From assembly GCA_945862215.1 (NCBI GenBank), contig CAMAXY010000007.1, positions 1-64,000 on the forward strand: a DNA stretch of 64,000 bases. The letters run 5' to 3'. Below are positions 54,511 to 63,703 of the stretch, piece after piece. Numbering within the stretch: the stretch's first letter is position 1; each line of letters begins with the position of its first letter. Position numbers and translations under genes: made by a program. This DNA comes from Singulisphaera sp. GP187 (GTDB lineage: Bacteria > Planctomycetota > Phycisphaerae > Phycisphaerales > SM1A02). The notes under the pieces were generated by a model. It was not told where the DNA came from. It saw only the letters and a list, made by a program, of their open reading frames with translations, and searched no databases.

Positions 54511-56193
54511 ATGACTTTGATTCCAATCATTTTTGCCAGCGTGTGCTCATTTTTCTCCCCACCGCTTGCTGGTACGGCCCCCTCCGACATGGCTCAGGTC
54601 AGGTTCCTTGGAGCATATTCTTCTGGACTCTTCAATCAATCTGCGTGCGAGATTTCGGCGTGGAGTCCAGATTCGAAGCGGCTCTATGTCACAAACTCGG
54701 CGCAAGGGCTCTCGATGGTCGACATTTCAGACCAAGCAAATCCCTTGCGAATTTCGATGACTCGGCAGTTTGGAATCACCAGCGTTGCAACATACGGAAA
54801 TCTTGTTGCAATGTGCTGGATTCCAAAGTCGAAAGAAGTGCAGGGCGAGGTCCGATTCTTCGATTTGGCGATGAAACAAATTGGAGCAATCAAAGTGGGC
54901 TTCGGTCCCGACATGCTGACATTCACACCTGATGGCAAGACGCTACTCGTCGCCAATGAAGCGGAGCCAAGCGATGATGGCGCCGAAGATCCCGCTGGGT
55001 CAATCTCCGTCATCGATCTCTCGCATGGTGCTGAGAAAGCAACGCTGCGAAATGCAAGTTTCGATGCGTTCGAGTCACGCGCCACAGAATTGCGAGCGGC
55101 AGGTGTTCACGCACCTATTCCTGGTCGATCGTTCATCCAACAACTCGAGCCTGAATACATCGCCGTCTCTGAAGATGGCAAGAGTGCATACATCACATTG
55201 CAAGAAGCAAACGCGCTTGCGGTGCTTGACATCGCCACAGCGAAAATCACCGCTATCTTGCCGTTTGGGCTGAAGGATTTCAGCGCCGCGGGCGTGGGAC
55301 TTGATGCGAGCGACAAAGAAAACCGAATAACAATTTCTCCATGGCCAATTCGTGGCATCTATCAACCCGACACTGTTGCGTGTTTTAAGTGCGATGGGCA
55401 GGAATATGTGGTGACAGCGAATGAAGGCGAATCATTCGAATATCCGTTTTATAACGAAACCCAGCGCGTTTCAAAATTGAAAAATTCGAAAGATAAAACG
55501 AAGCCTGCTCTTGATCCAACTCGATTTCCACTTTCTGCTGAAGGTGAAGACGGCCATTCGCAAAGCGATTTATTGAAGTCCGACGCAATAGGTCGACTTG
55601 AAGTCAGTGAAGCATGCGGCGATACAGATCAAGATGGAGACTATGACGATCTTGTTTGCTTCGGCGCACGATCAGTAAGTATCTGGCGAATCGTTCCAGC
55701 AACTGGCGAAGCGCAAACGCGAATTGAATTGACTTGGGATTCTGGAAGCGAAATGGAACGAACGCTTCGCGATCGCATGCCCCTTGCTTTTAATGCAGAC
55801 AACCGAGAAAATTCGTCACAAGATGACCGCAGTGATGCTCGTGGTCCAGAGCCAGAAGGTGTTGCAGTGGCGATGATTTCCGATCATCGAATAATCTTTG
55901 TTGGATTGGAACGAGCTGGTGGTGTGATGATGTGGGATGCGACGAATCCAACGAAGCCAATCTTTGCTGGTTATTTCAATCGACGCGATACAAGCATTGA
56001 TTTGGCTGTCGATGTGGATGGCGACAAAGTTCCAGACAAGCTTGCGGATGTTGGTGATTTGGGACCAGAAGGACTTCTCGTGATCCCCGCGAGTTCGAGC
56101 CCAACCAAACGACCAATACTTGTTGTGTGCAACGAAGTCAGTGGAACACTTTCACTGTTTGATATCACCGTGGCAGAAGTCGCGGACAAATAA
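54511..56193 (+). CDS. secreted choice-of-anchor-I family beta-propeller protein
   Basis: A 560-residue exported protein. A short signal peptide precedes repeated propeller blades: SKRLYVTNSAQGLSMVDISD, PDGKTLLVANEAEPSDDGAE, DGKSAYITLQEANALAVLDI and ILVVCNEVSGTLSLFDI. The central segment EYVVTANEGESFEYPFYN, DTDQDGDYDDLVCFGARSVS and GPEPEGVAVA are typical of the choice-of-anchor-I family, which is often annotated as alkaline phosphatase-like. It lacks a C-terminal anchor of its own. The Pho-box-like array upstream makes a role in phosphate scavenging worth testing. Confidence 0.83.
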   Translation: MTLIPIIFASVCSFFSPPLAGTAPSDMAQVRFLGAYSSGLFNQSACEISAWSPDSKRLYVTNSAQGLSMVDISDQANPLRISMTRQFGITSVATYGNLVAMCWIPKSKEVQGEVRFFDLAMKQIGAIKVGFGPDMLTFTPDGKTLLVANEAEPSDDGAEDPAGSISVIDLSHGAEKATLRNASFDAFESRATELRAAGVHAPIPGRSFIQQLEPEYIAVSEDGKSAYITLQEANALAVLDIATAKITAILPFGLKDFSAAGVGLDASDKENRITISPWPIRGIYQPDTVACFKCDGQEYVVTANEGESFEYPFYNETQRVSKLKNSKDKTKPALDPTRFPLSAEGEDGHSQSDLLKSDAIGRLEVSEACGDTDQDGDYDDLVCFGARSVSIWRIVPATGEAQTRIELTWDSGSEMERTLRDRMPLAFNADNRENSSQDDRSDARGPEPEGVAVAMISDHRIIFVGLERAGGVMMWDATNPTKPIFAGYFNRRDTSIDLAVDVDGDKVPDKLADVGDLGPEGLLVIPASSSPTKRPILVVCNEVSGTLSLFDITVAEVADK

Positions 56194-56221
56194 TCGACAA
56201 CGCTTGCACACGGAGCAATTC

Positions 56222-57586
56222 TTACTTTGCCAGCGCTGCATCAATTGCAGCTCGCAGAGCTTTGCCACCATCTGGTGCCATCCCAACTTCCGCCAACACA
56301 ATCATGCCGTCTTTTCCAATGACGAGAAGTGTTGGAATTCCAGGGACTCCATAAGACTTCGCAAGTTCATCGCCAGCGAGAAGACAGGGATATGTGAAAC
56401 CTTTTGACTCCATATATTTCTTCGCAGCACCTTCGCCGCGTTCCCAGGTATTGACGCCAAATACAGCGACATCCTTGCCCTTATATTCGTCTGCAATTTT
56501 CTGAATCGTTGGCATGACTTGTTTGCATGGACCACACCAAGTCGCCCAGAAGTCCAACAAGATCACCTTGCTTTTGAGGCCTTCAAGAGAAACTTGCGCG
56601 CCATCAATTCCTGTGAGCGTGAAATCCAAAGCCTTCTCGCCAACCTTCGCTTTCAATTGTGGTTGTTCGCGTTCGCCATCAGGCGCATCCTTGGGATTCT
56701 CTCCTTTGACATAGCCCGCAGGCGGAGTGGTCGCAAACATTGATGCATCGAGAGTCGGATCGAGTTTTACATTCGAATACTGATATGACACCGCCAGATT
56801 CGCCATCTGATCTTCTCCATTCACCGCAATTTTTTGTGAAAGCCTTCGCGGAAAACTATCAGCGCGCGCGATGGACAGATTGTCAGTCATCGTCATCGTG
56901 GAAGGTTTTTCATCACCATCATCTGAAGTTCCAAGATCGATTGAACGCAATATGCGAACCATATCGCACGGTTGTCCGTCGATTGTTTCCTCGCCGATTA
57001 TGTTTGCGGCAATGATCTTGGAAGGTGCGGCCTCTTCAGCATGCATTTCAAAAATCCATTGAGGTACGCCAGATCCGGCTGACTTCAGTAGTAAAGACCA
57101 GTTGGTTCCTTCTTCCATATAAGTTTTGGATGGCACGTTTGCCAGAAGTGAATGCGTTCCATCAAATGTAATCACACGCACAGGCTTCTCATTCTTGATG
57201 CTCTCGATTCGCATTCGTTTGCATGGCGATCCTTCTGTTGCTTCAAGATCCCAGATTGAACTTGTTGGCTCCATAAACTCGGCCGGAAGCATTCCCGAAT
57301 CTCTTCCAGTCGCTGTCATTCGTGTGGTCAATTGAATTGCTTTTAACGCGCGTGCCACAGCAGCTGACTTTTCGTAAATCGTTATAGCGTTTTGGTCAAT
57401 CGTCTGTGGCTGCGATGCTGAAGGGGTAACGGCTTTAGAATTCTCGCTTTCTCCAGCAGGAACAACTGCCGTGATCTTTGCGGCAACGACCTTCTTTGGC
57501 GTCGACGGCGCACTCTCTTGGGCGGAGGCGAAAGTTGAGAGAGCGAAACAAACAGCAAGGGTGAATTGCATGAAGTGATTGATCAT
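56222..57586 (-). CDS. exported DUF2092-thioredoxin (TlpA-like) protein
   Basis: A 454-residue exported protein. After the signal peptide and a low-complexity segment, residues about 60-290 match the DUF2092 outer-membrane-lipid-binding-like fold (LTTRMTATGRDSGM, YSNVKLDPTLDASMF). The C-terminal part is a TlpA-type thioredoxin: GEKALDFTLTGIDGAQVSLE, the active site WATWCGPCKQ near residue 348, and the cis-Pro loop GIPTLLV. It probably reduces disulfides or supports metalloprotein assembly outside the cytoplasm. It is convergent with the beta-propeller gene. Confidence 0.87.
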   Translation of the reverse strand: MINHFMQFTLAVCFALSTFASAQESAPSTPKKVVAAKITAVVPAGESENSKAVTPSASQPQTIDQNAITIYEKSAAVARALKAIQLTTRMTATGRDSGMLPAEFMEPTSSIWDLEATEGSPCKRMRIESIKNEKPVRVITFDGTHSLLANVPSKTYMEEGTNWSLLLKSAGSGVPQWIFEMHAEEAAPSKIIAANIIGEETIDGQPCDMVRILRSIDLGTSDDGDEKPSTMTMTDNLSIARADSFPRRLSQKIAVNGEDQMANLAVSYQYSNVKLDPTLDASMFATTPPAGYVKGENPKDAPDGEREQPQLKAKVGEKALDFTLTGIDGAQVSLEGLKSKVILLDFWATWCGPCKQVMPTIQKIADEYKGKDVAVFGVNTWERGEGAAKKYMESKGFTYPCLLAGDELAKSYGVPGIPTLLVIGKDGMIVLAEVGMAPDGGKALRAAIDAALAK

Positions 57587-57617
57587 TGATACAGTCTAAT
57601 TTGTAATTCGACCAACC

Positions 57618-58976
57618 GTGAAAAACTCATTTAAAGAACTGCAGGATTTTCGTGTTGTAGGACCTGTCGGCGCAACTGGAATCATCGTTGCTTCCATGGT
57701 TGGGAGCGGAATTTTTTCGCTGACCGGCCAATTCGGCGCGAAACTTGGCACCTCTGAGAACATTCTCGCTGTTTGGATCATCGGCGGTGTGCTCGCTTTA
57801 TGTGGCGGCCTCTCGCTTGCGGAACTTGGCGCGATGATTCCATGTTCTGGCGGGAGCGTCGAATTCGCACGTCGCGCATTCGGTGGCACAATTGGATATC
57901 TCGTCGCAATGGTCTCTATTTTTTGTGGCTACTTTTTATCACTTGCTGTCATCGGTTTACTACTTGGTGAATATGTCAATCAACTCCTTCCGACGCCAGT
58001 CCCGATCGGCTGGATTGCATCACTCGCCATCGTCGCAGCATTCGTTTCGCAGATCTTCGGACTTCATGCTGGATATCGTTTCAACACTGCGCTTTCATTT
58101 GTCAAATTTGGATTTGTCGCTCTCTTTGTATTTGCCGGACTTTTCTGGCCGATCAGTTCGCGCATGGCCGCGCCTGCACTCTCTGAAACTGTCACGCATC
58201 CAGGCATGATTTCTGCCGCAGTCGCAAGCGCGACTCTCACCGTCAGTTTCGCATATCTCGGGTGGGCAGCTGGCGCAGATATTGCAGGCGACATGAAGCG
58301 ACCAGGCCGTAATGTTCCGCTTTCGATCATCACAGCAATCGTGCTTGTATTTGCGATTTATATCGGCGTGAACATTGTCTATCTGCGTGTCATTGATCCG
58401 GCCGCAATGCTCGATGCGGACGGAACGCCGATGCAAGCCATTGGTGGAGTCGCTGCTCGATTGCTCTTTGGCACTGCCGTCGGCAACGCAATGGCTGCAG
58501 TGATCGCACTACTCTTTTTTTCAACGATGGTTTCAGGGATTATCACTGGCGCACGCATCATCGAATCTATGGCGCATTCGCGAGAGATACCTGCATGGAT
58601 AGGCGTTCGGCTTGCTAATGGTGTGCCAATGCGAGCGCTCATTGTGCTCACGGTCGCAAGCCTGGCATCGCTTGCGATTGGAAATCTCGATGACATCCTT
58701 GGATTGCTGACTGTGCTCATTAATATATTTTCTTCATTGTCAGTAGCTGCCGTGATTGTCCTTCGCAAGACAATGCCTGATGCACACCGCCCGTTTCGAG
58801 TGCCGTTCTATCCCGTGACGCCAATCATTTCTATCGTGCTTGCCGTTTGGAGTATTGCGATAAGCGTGATGGATGGCGGCTTGAATGCGATCATCGCCTC
58901 CGTCGCTGCGGTTGCCATTCTTTTATTGATCAAGCCACTGATTATGATTGGAAAATTTGGAAGTTCTCAGCGGTGA
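57618..58976 (+). CDS. amino-acid permease, APC superfamily
   Basis: A 452-residue, 12-TM inner-membrane transporter. The opening GATGIIVASMVGSGIFSLTG holds the conserved G-S-G-I-F loop of TM1, and LALCGGLSLAELGAMIPCSG follows as the TM2/TM3 pattern. TM6 has AYLGWAAGADIAGDMKRPGR. The start is GTG 57618. The substrate is an amino acid or related amine; it cannot be told more precisely. Confidence 0.9.
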   Translation: MKNSFKELQDFRVVGPVGATGIIVASMVGSGIFSLTGQFGAKLGTSENILAVWIIGGVLALCGGLSLAELGAMIPCSGGSVEFARRAFGGTIGYLVAMVSIFCGYFLSLAVIGLLLGEYVNQLLPTPVPIGWIASLAIVAAFVSQIFGLHAGYRFNTALSFVKFGFVALFVFAGLFWPISSRMAAPALSETVTHPGMISAAVASATLTVSFAYLGWAAGADIAGDMKRPGRNVPLSIITAIVLVFAIYIGVNIVYLRVIDPAAMLDADGTPMQAIGGVAARLLFGTAVGNAMAAVIALLFFSTMVSGIITGARIIESMAHSREIPAWIGVRLANGVPMRALIVLTVASLASLAIGNLDDILGLLTVLINIFSSLSVAAVIVLRKTMPDAHRPFRVPFYPVTPIISIVLAVWSIAISVMDGGLNAIIASVAAVAILLLIKPLIMIGKFGSSQR

Positions 58977-58990
58977 AAGTGCTGGGACTT

Positions 58991-60058
58991 TCACTCGACC
59001 ACCAACATCTCGCCAGCAAGTCCTGGACCAAATGCGAGTCCGACCCACGGGCGAGCAATCTTGCGTTCAAACAATTCACTCAGAATGAATAGCAAAGTTG
59101 CGCTGCTCATATTCCCAAAGTTTTGAAGAACGCAGCGGCTTGCATCGCCTGATTCATGAGCGATCGCAAGCGAGGTGATTACAGCTTCGATGACTCGTGG
59201 TCCACCTGGATGAATCGCCCATCCGCAAATGTCTTCGACCTTGAGAGAGTGTTTCGCAAGTGCATTTCGCGCCCATTCTCCAACACGAGATTCGATAATT
59301 TCTGGGACACGGGCGCCGAGTGTCATTTCAAAACCATGATCTCCAATGTGCCACGCCATTTCACTTGCGCTCTCTGGCATCAAGATGCTGTGTGTTCCTG
59401 CAATGCATGGCAGCGCATCTGGATCTCCACGTGCAACGATCACTGCAGCACTGCCGTCGCTGAAAAGCGTGTTGGCGATCAACTGGTCAAGCCGAATCCC
59501 ATAATGCAAATGTGCTGACGAAACTTCAGCGCAGCAAACCAGAACAATTGCGTCGGGATTGGCCAGTATCACATCGCGCGCAATCGCCAAGGCATTCACT
59601 GCCGCGTGACAACCCATGAATCCAACATTTGTTCTGCGACAGTCGGCGGAAAGTGAAAGATTTTCGATCAGCCACGCATCCAATCCAGGAGCTTCAAATC
59701 CTGTGCAGGATGCGGTGACGATGTGCGTGATTGCACGTGCGGATATTTGTGCGCGATCAATTGCTTGCAAGCATGCCTGCGTGCTCATCTGTCGTGCCGC
59801 ACTTGACCATAGTTGCATGCGCTGCGAAGTAGTCGGTCCATGACCTTCAGGATCCGCTTGGAAAAACGCCGGCTTGCCCACTTCCTGCGCCGAAGCGCAC
59901 CAACGACCATCAATTCCACTGCGCTCTGCGAGTCGAAGAATCACCGCGCGATCAAGCGATTTTGGCGCGACCGATGATGCCATCTCGATCCACTGAGCGC
60001 GGGTCAAACGCTGCGGAGGGTTGGCGCATCCGATGGAATGAATACATGCGTGCGTCAT
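58991..60058 (-). CDS. type III polyketide synthase (chalcone/stilbene synthase family)
   Basis: A 355-residue enzyme that extends an acyl-CoA starter with malonyl-CoA and cyclises the chain. The catalytic triad is visible: Cys118 in VTASCTGFEAPG, His283 in WAIHPGGPRVI and Asn316 in NFGNMSSATLLF, with the GFMGCHAAVNAL motif between. ATG 60058 overlaps the upstream TGA (ATGA). It forms an operon with an FAD oxidoreductase and a methyltransferase gene, as in type III PKS clusters that make alkylresorcinols or alkylpyrones and modify them to quinones or methyl ethers. The product is inferred only at that level. Confidence 0.95.
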   Translation of the reverse strand: MTHACIHSIGCANPPQRLTRAQWIEMASSVAPKSLDRAVILRLAERSGIDGRWCASAQEVGKPAFFQADPEGHGPTTSQRMQLWSSAARQMSTQACLQAIDRAQISARAITHIVTASCTGFEAPGLDAWLIENLSLSADCRRTNVGFMGCHAAVNALAIARDVILANPDAIVLVCCAEVSSAHLHYGIRLDQLIANTLFSDGSAAVIVARGDPDALPCIAGTHSILMPESASEMAWHIGDHGFEMTLGARVPEIIESRVGEWARNALAKHSLKVEDICGWAIHPGGPRVIEAVITSLAIAHESGDASRCVLQNFGNMSSATLLFILSELFERKIARPWVGLAFGPGLAGEMLVVE

Positions 60059-61221
60059 GGTGCGAGTTTTGTAAAAATGCGAGATGGAGCAGGAGTATCG
60101 ATGTTCGAACCAAACGCACTTGCAACTCGATCTGCAAGCGATGGGAAAAATTGAGAAGTGTGCATTACACTTCGGAGCAATCGAGGGTGACGAAGAAGTT
60201 GAGCAGTGATCAAGCACCGCATACGTGACGAACGAACAATTCGGTTCGCAATACGGGGCCACTGGTTTGACGATGCGCTGGAAAGAATCATCGCACTTGC
60301 GTGGTTGCCCGCGGCACTGCCAGTTGCCAGCGCCCAACTCATTCCCTCTCCTGTGAATGGTTCGACATATCCGCTCGCATCGCCAGCGACCAAGACGTCT
60401 TCGTAAGAAAGTTGCATACGCCGGCGAGTCAAGAAAGGTGTCCCTCTCCATTGCTCCCCTGCAAATTTCGTAGTGGTGCTCACATGCGAACCAAGCCACT
60501 GTGCTGCAAGAGGTGCAACGCCACCTGCGCCGCGAATGACGCTCGGATGAGCAGCGGCGGCGATATCAATTCGTCCATTTGCCAGCCGAACTGCACCGAT
60601 ATAACCACCATTGTGAACGCTCATGAGAATTTGTTCGCGGCTGATATCGAGCGCGGCTCCATCAACCGTTGCGCCAAATCCCATACGACTTGATTTCGAA
60701 ACTCGCCATTCAAACTTGGAGATCCCGTCAAGCGAAGTCCCCTGCAATCCATCCGCTGCGATCCGCACGCGCGAGCGAATCGTTCGCACGATTTTATCTT
60801 GACGCACGACGACCGATCCATCAACATCGAATGATGCGACAGATCCCATCAGAACTATACCGCCGTGTTCTACGACGAAGTCAAGAAGCGATTCATCAAG
60901 CTCATCACGCGCAATCGCAACGCCACCCTCACGCCGCATCTGCATGACTTGTCCCCCACATTCCAAACGCACGACAGATAATTTCTGTGCACTGTCAAGA
61001 ACTGACGATGCTCCAAGCTGAGCAAGCACTTTGATTCCTGCGGGCGCCAAACAACATCCACACACTTTCTGTCGCGGATGAATGCCGCGATCGACAACAA
61101 GCACAGTGCATCCTGCACGCAGTGCTGCGATTGCTGCGGCCGATCCTGCTGGGCCGCCACCAGCGATAATCACATCGTATTCCTCTGTGATTGCACTCAG
61201 ATTTGTGAGGATCCCCTTCAC
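60055..61221 (-). CDS. FAD-dependent oxidoreductase of the type III PKS operon
   Basis: A 388-residue flavoprotein of the geranylgeranyl reductase/PHBH-like family. The N-terminal FAD site is YDVIIAGGGPAGSAAAIAAL, the second Cys-rich loop is RQKVCGCCLAPAGIKVL, and the FAD pyrophosphate motif is VLVAGDASGYVEPFTGEGMS. It starts at GTG 61221, overlapping the methyltransferase stop (GTGA). It probably hydroxylates or reduces the polyketide product. The homologous srsC-type role in actinobacterial clusters is a flavin hydroxylase. Confidence 0.88.
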   Translation of the reverse strand: MKGILTNLSAITEEYDVIIAGGGPAGSAAAIAALRAGCTVLVVDRGIHPRQKVCGCCLAPAGIKVLAQLGASSVLDSAQKLSVVRLECGGQVMQMRREGGVAIARDELDESLLDFVVEHGGIVLMGSVASFDVDGSVVVRQDKIVRTIRSRVRIAADGLQGTSLDGISKFEWRVSKSSRMGFGATVDGAALDISREQILMSVHNGGYIGAVRLANGRIDIAAAAHPSVIRGAGGVAPLAAQWLGSHVSTTTKFAGEQWRGTPFLTRRRMQLSYEDVLVAGDASGYVEPFTGEGMSWALATGSAAGNHASAMILSSASSNQWPRIANRIVRSSRMRCLITAQLLRHPRLLRSVMHTSQFFPSLADRVASAFGSNIDTPAPSRIFTKLAP

Positions 61222-61994
61222 TTGCGAACCTCGCGCGTCGTTTCAACAGCAGTTCGCTGCCACCAGAGTCTCCACCGCGCGGGCCATACACGAGAAACTG
61301 AAGCGCCATGCAATCCAGCTTCGTGCGCCATTGCACGCGCTTCATCGAGAGTGAACGCAGCACGCACACTTGCAATTGCATCGAAATGCACAACGCGAGA
61401 ACGTGTCAGCACTCGTGATCCAATCCACGCAAGCGCCAATCCCGCATTGGATCGATCAAGATCCGCGATTCCCACAGCGACATCCGCCGCGCTTGCCATC
61501 GTGCGCATTGCCGCTCGGCCAGTGTCATCATCGAGATGATGGATGAAGAGCGAACAAATCACGACATCCGCTCGCGCAGGGAGTTGTTCGCGAAGCAAGT
61601 CGACACGAAGCAGATTGACGCGCTCGCTGATTGCATGCGCATTCTGCTGAGCAACTTCAAGTGCACGAGAACTGCAATCACACAAAGTCCAATTGATATT
61701 CAATCCTTGACGACGCGCCAACTTCGCCATCGCCATCGGACCATCGCCAGAACCTGTCGCAACATCCATCACACGAAGCGGCCGACCCTGTGCGTTGACA
61801 TCAACAGCAAGCCTTGCAATACTTGGCCAAAGAATGCGTGCGCTCTTCGACCATGCGTTCAAGCGTTTCAAACCTGCAAGTGCAGCATGATGTTCGCGCG
61901 GATCAAGCGCAGGATCGTCCATCAATTCTGCAACGCGAATGCGCTCAAGCGGAGTTGTTGGCGACCAGCGGATGGAACTCGTTGTGCTCGTCAT
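61218..61994 (-). CDS. class I SAM methyltransferase, first gene of the type III PKS operon
   Basis: A 258-residue methyltransferase. The SAM-binding motif I is LRVMDVATGSGDGPMAMAKL, motif II is WTLCDCSSRALEVAQQNA, and motif III is ARADVVICSLFIHHLDDDTG. The C-terminus (FTLDEARAMAHEAGLHGASV) resembles UbiE/O-methyltransferases acting on hydrophobic phenolics. ATG 61994 is preferred; the open frame continues upstream but overlaps the divergent isomerase promoter. It is coupled to the FAD oxidoreductase gene. Confidence 0.88.
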   Translation of the reverse strand: MTSTTSSIRWSPTTPLERIRVAELMDDPALDPREHHAALAGLKRLNAWSKSARILWPSIARLAVDVNAQGRPLRVMDVATGSGDGPMAMAKLARRQGLNINWTLCDCSSRALEVAQQNAHAISERVNLLRVDLLREQLPARADVVICSLFIHHLDDDTGRAAMRTMASAADVAVGIADLDRSNAGLALAWIGSRVLTRSRVVHFDAIASVRAAFTLDEARAMAHEAGLHGASVSRVWPARWRLWWQRTAVETTREVRK

Positions 61995-62065
61995 GTGTTC
62001 CGCTTGGAGTGAATGCAATGCTAGGGCAACAGACTCACAGCAACGCAGGACAAGAACGCATTCGG

Positions 62066-62071
62066 TAAAAT
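62066..62071 (+). promoter_or_regulatory. -10-like element before the isomerase gene
   Basis: TAAAAT lies 10 nt upstream of the GTG start at 62082. No clear -35 hexamer is seen. Its position suggests a very short mRNA leader. Confidence 0.3.
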
Positions 62072-62081
62072 CAAATCCCTC

Positions 62082-63701
62082 GTGAATCCCAAACCAATCA
62101 TCTATCTCATTGCCAATGGAGACCTTCGCGCTTCTGCAAATCAGAAATGCGAAACCGCTCAACTTGCAATGGAGGCTGCACTGATCAAAGCGATCAAGCT
62201 GGAAGGCGGGATAGTCAAGCGTGCGCATGGTTTTCGCAAAGAAGTCGGACATAGTTTTATTGATTCTCAAAAATATGGAATGGAAATCTTTCGCAAGATT
62301 CCCAGCGGCGCGCCGCTGATCGTCGCCGAGGCCGTCTGGCAATACTCGCATCACATTCTGCATGGATTAATGACCCACAAAGGACCGATCTTGACTGCAG
62401 CGAATTGGTCTGGAACTTGGCCAGGACTTGTCGGCATGCTGAATCTCAATGGATCGATGACGAAGGTGGGCATTGAATATTCATCGCTGTGGAGCGAAGA
62501 CTTTCAAGATTCAACTTTTCGGGCTGGACTTCGCGCGTGGCTTCGCAAAGGAAAAGTTTCACATGCGACGAAACATGTTCGAACATATGCCAGCGTGAAA
62601 CTCTCGCCATCAGCCACACGCATCGGCGAAAAATATGCTGCGGATCTTCGCAGCCGCAAGGCGATCATGGGAGTCTTCGATGAAGGTTGCATGGGAATGC
62701 ATAATGCGATTATTCCAGATGAATTGCTGCAATCGACGGGTGTTTTCAAAGAGAGACTCAGTCAATCTTCGCTGTATGCCGCAATGCTGCAAGTGTCGAC
62801 CGCCGATGCGAATGCCGCACTTCGTTGGTTGGAGCGCAGAGGAATGAAGTTCAACTGGGGAAAGAACGCAGAGACCGAGCTGACCAAACAACAAACGATC
62901 GACCAACTCAAGATGTACATCGCCGCGGTGCGAATTGCGGACGAGTTTGGATGCGCGACGATCGGCATTCAATATCAACAAGGACTGAAAGATCTCGCTC
63001 CCGCCTCCGATCTTGCTGAGGGACTGCTGAATAATCGAGATCGACCACCGGTTTTTCACGCGAAGTCGCGCAAGGAACTTTTCAAGGGAGAAGCGCTGCC
63101 ACACTTCAACGAGGTTGACGAATGTTCGGGACTCGACGGATTGGTGACATATGAACTCTGGAAGAAGTTTGGCTGGGAACCAGAAAACACATTGCACGAC
63201 CTTCGATGGGGTCGGCACTACTGCGGAAAATCTGGCGGCCGAATACTCGACGCATATGTCTGGGTCTTCCTCATCTCGGGCGCAGCACCTCCAGCACATT
63301 TCATCGGTGGATATCGCGGTACATCGAGCGAAAGACAACCGCCAATGTATTTCCGGCTTGGTGGCGGAACGGTCAAAGGAGTCTCCAAGCCAGGGTGGAT
63401 CGTGTGGTCCCGTCTATATATAGAAGAGGCGCGCCTGAGATTCGACATCGGTATCGGCGAAGTCGTCGAACTCCCACAAGCCGAGACCGAAGATCGGTGG
63501 AAATTGACCACGCCACAGTGGCCCATCATGCATGTCGTTCTGCAGGGAATCGATCGTGATCAAATGATGGCGCGTCACAAAGCGAATCACATTCAAGTGG
63601 TCTATGCACCAAGCAAAGTCGACGCGCGCAAAGGTCTTGCGGTCAAGGCCGCGGCGATGCGCGCTCTTGGGATGGAAGTCTTCATCTGTGGGACACTCTA
63701 A
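62082..63701 (+). CDS. fucose/arabinose isomerase-like sugar isomerase
   Basis: A 539-residue protein that starts at GTG 62082. Its architecture fits the L-fucose/L-arabinose isomerase superfamily: an N-terminal substrate-recognition domain (APLIVAEAVWQYSHHILHGL, PILTAANWSGTWPGLVGMLN), a central catalytic region with an acidic cluster (MGVFDEGCMGMHNAIIP), and a C-terminal part (FIGGYRGTSSERQPPMYFRL). It would convert an aldose to a ketose. The next gene encodes a class II aldolase, which cleaves phosphorylated ketoses, so both belong to one deoxysugar or pentose pathway. The sugar is not determined. Confidence 0.72.
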   Translation: MNPKPIIYLIANGDLRASANQKCETAQLAMEAALIKAIKLEGGIVKRAHGFRKEVGHSFIDSQKYGMEIFRKIPSGAPLIVAEAVWQYSHHILHGLMTHKGPILTAANWSGTWPGLVGMLNLNGSMTKVGIEYSSLWSEDFQDSTFRAGLRAWLRKGKVSHATKHVRTYASVKLSPSATRIGEKYAADLRSRKAIMGVFDEGCMGMHNAIIPDELLQSTGVFKERLSQSSLYAAMLQVSTADANAALRWLERRGMKFNWGKNAETELTKQQTIDQLKMYIAAVRIADEFGCATIGIQYQQGLKDLAPASDLAEGLLNNRDRPPVFHAKSRKELFKGEALPHFNEVDECSGLDGLVTYELWKKFGWEPENTLHDLRWGRHYCGKSGGRILDAYVWVFLISGAAPPAHFIGGYRGTSSERQPPMYFRLGGGTVKGVSKPGWIVWSRLYIEEARLRFDIGIGEVVELPQAETEDRWKLTTPQWPIMHVVLQGIDRDQMMARHKANHIQVVYAPSKVDARKGLAVKAAAMRALGMEVFICGTL

Positions 63702-63703
63702 AG

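Noticed and set aside
61995-62363. N-terminal extension of the methyltransferase frame
   Set aside because: It overlaps the divergent isomerase gene and its composition is unlike a protein domain; ATG 61994 precedes the conserved part.
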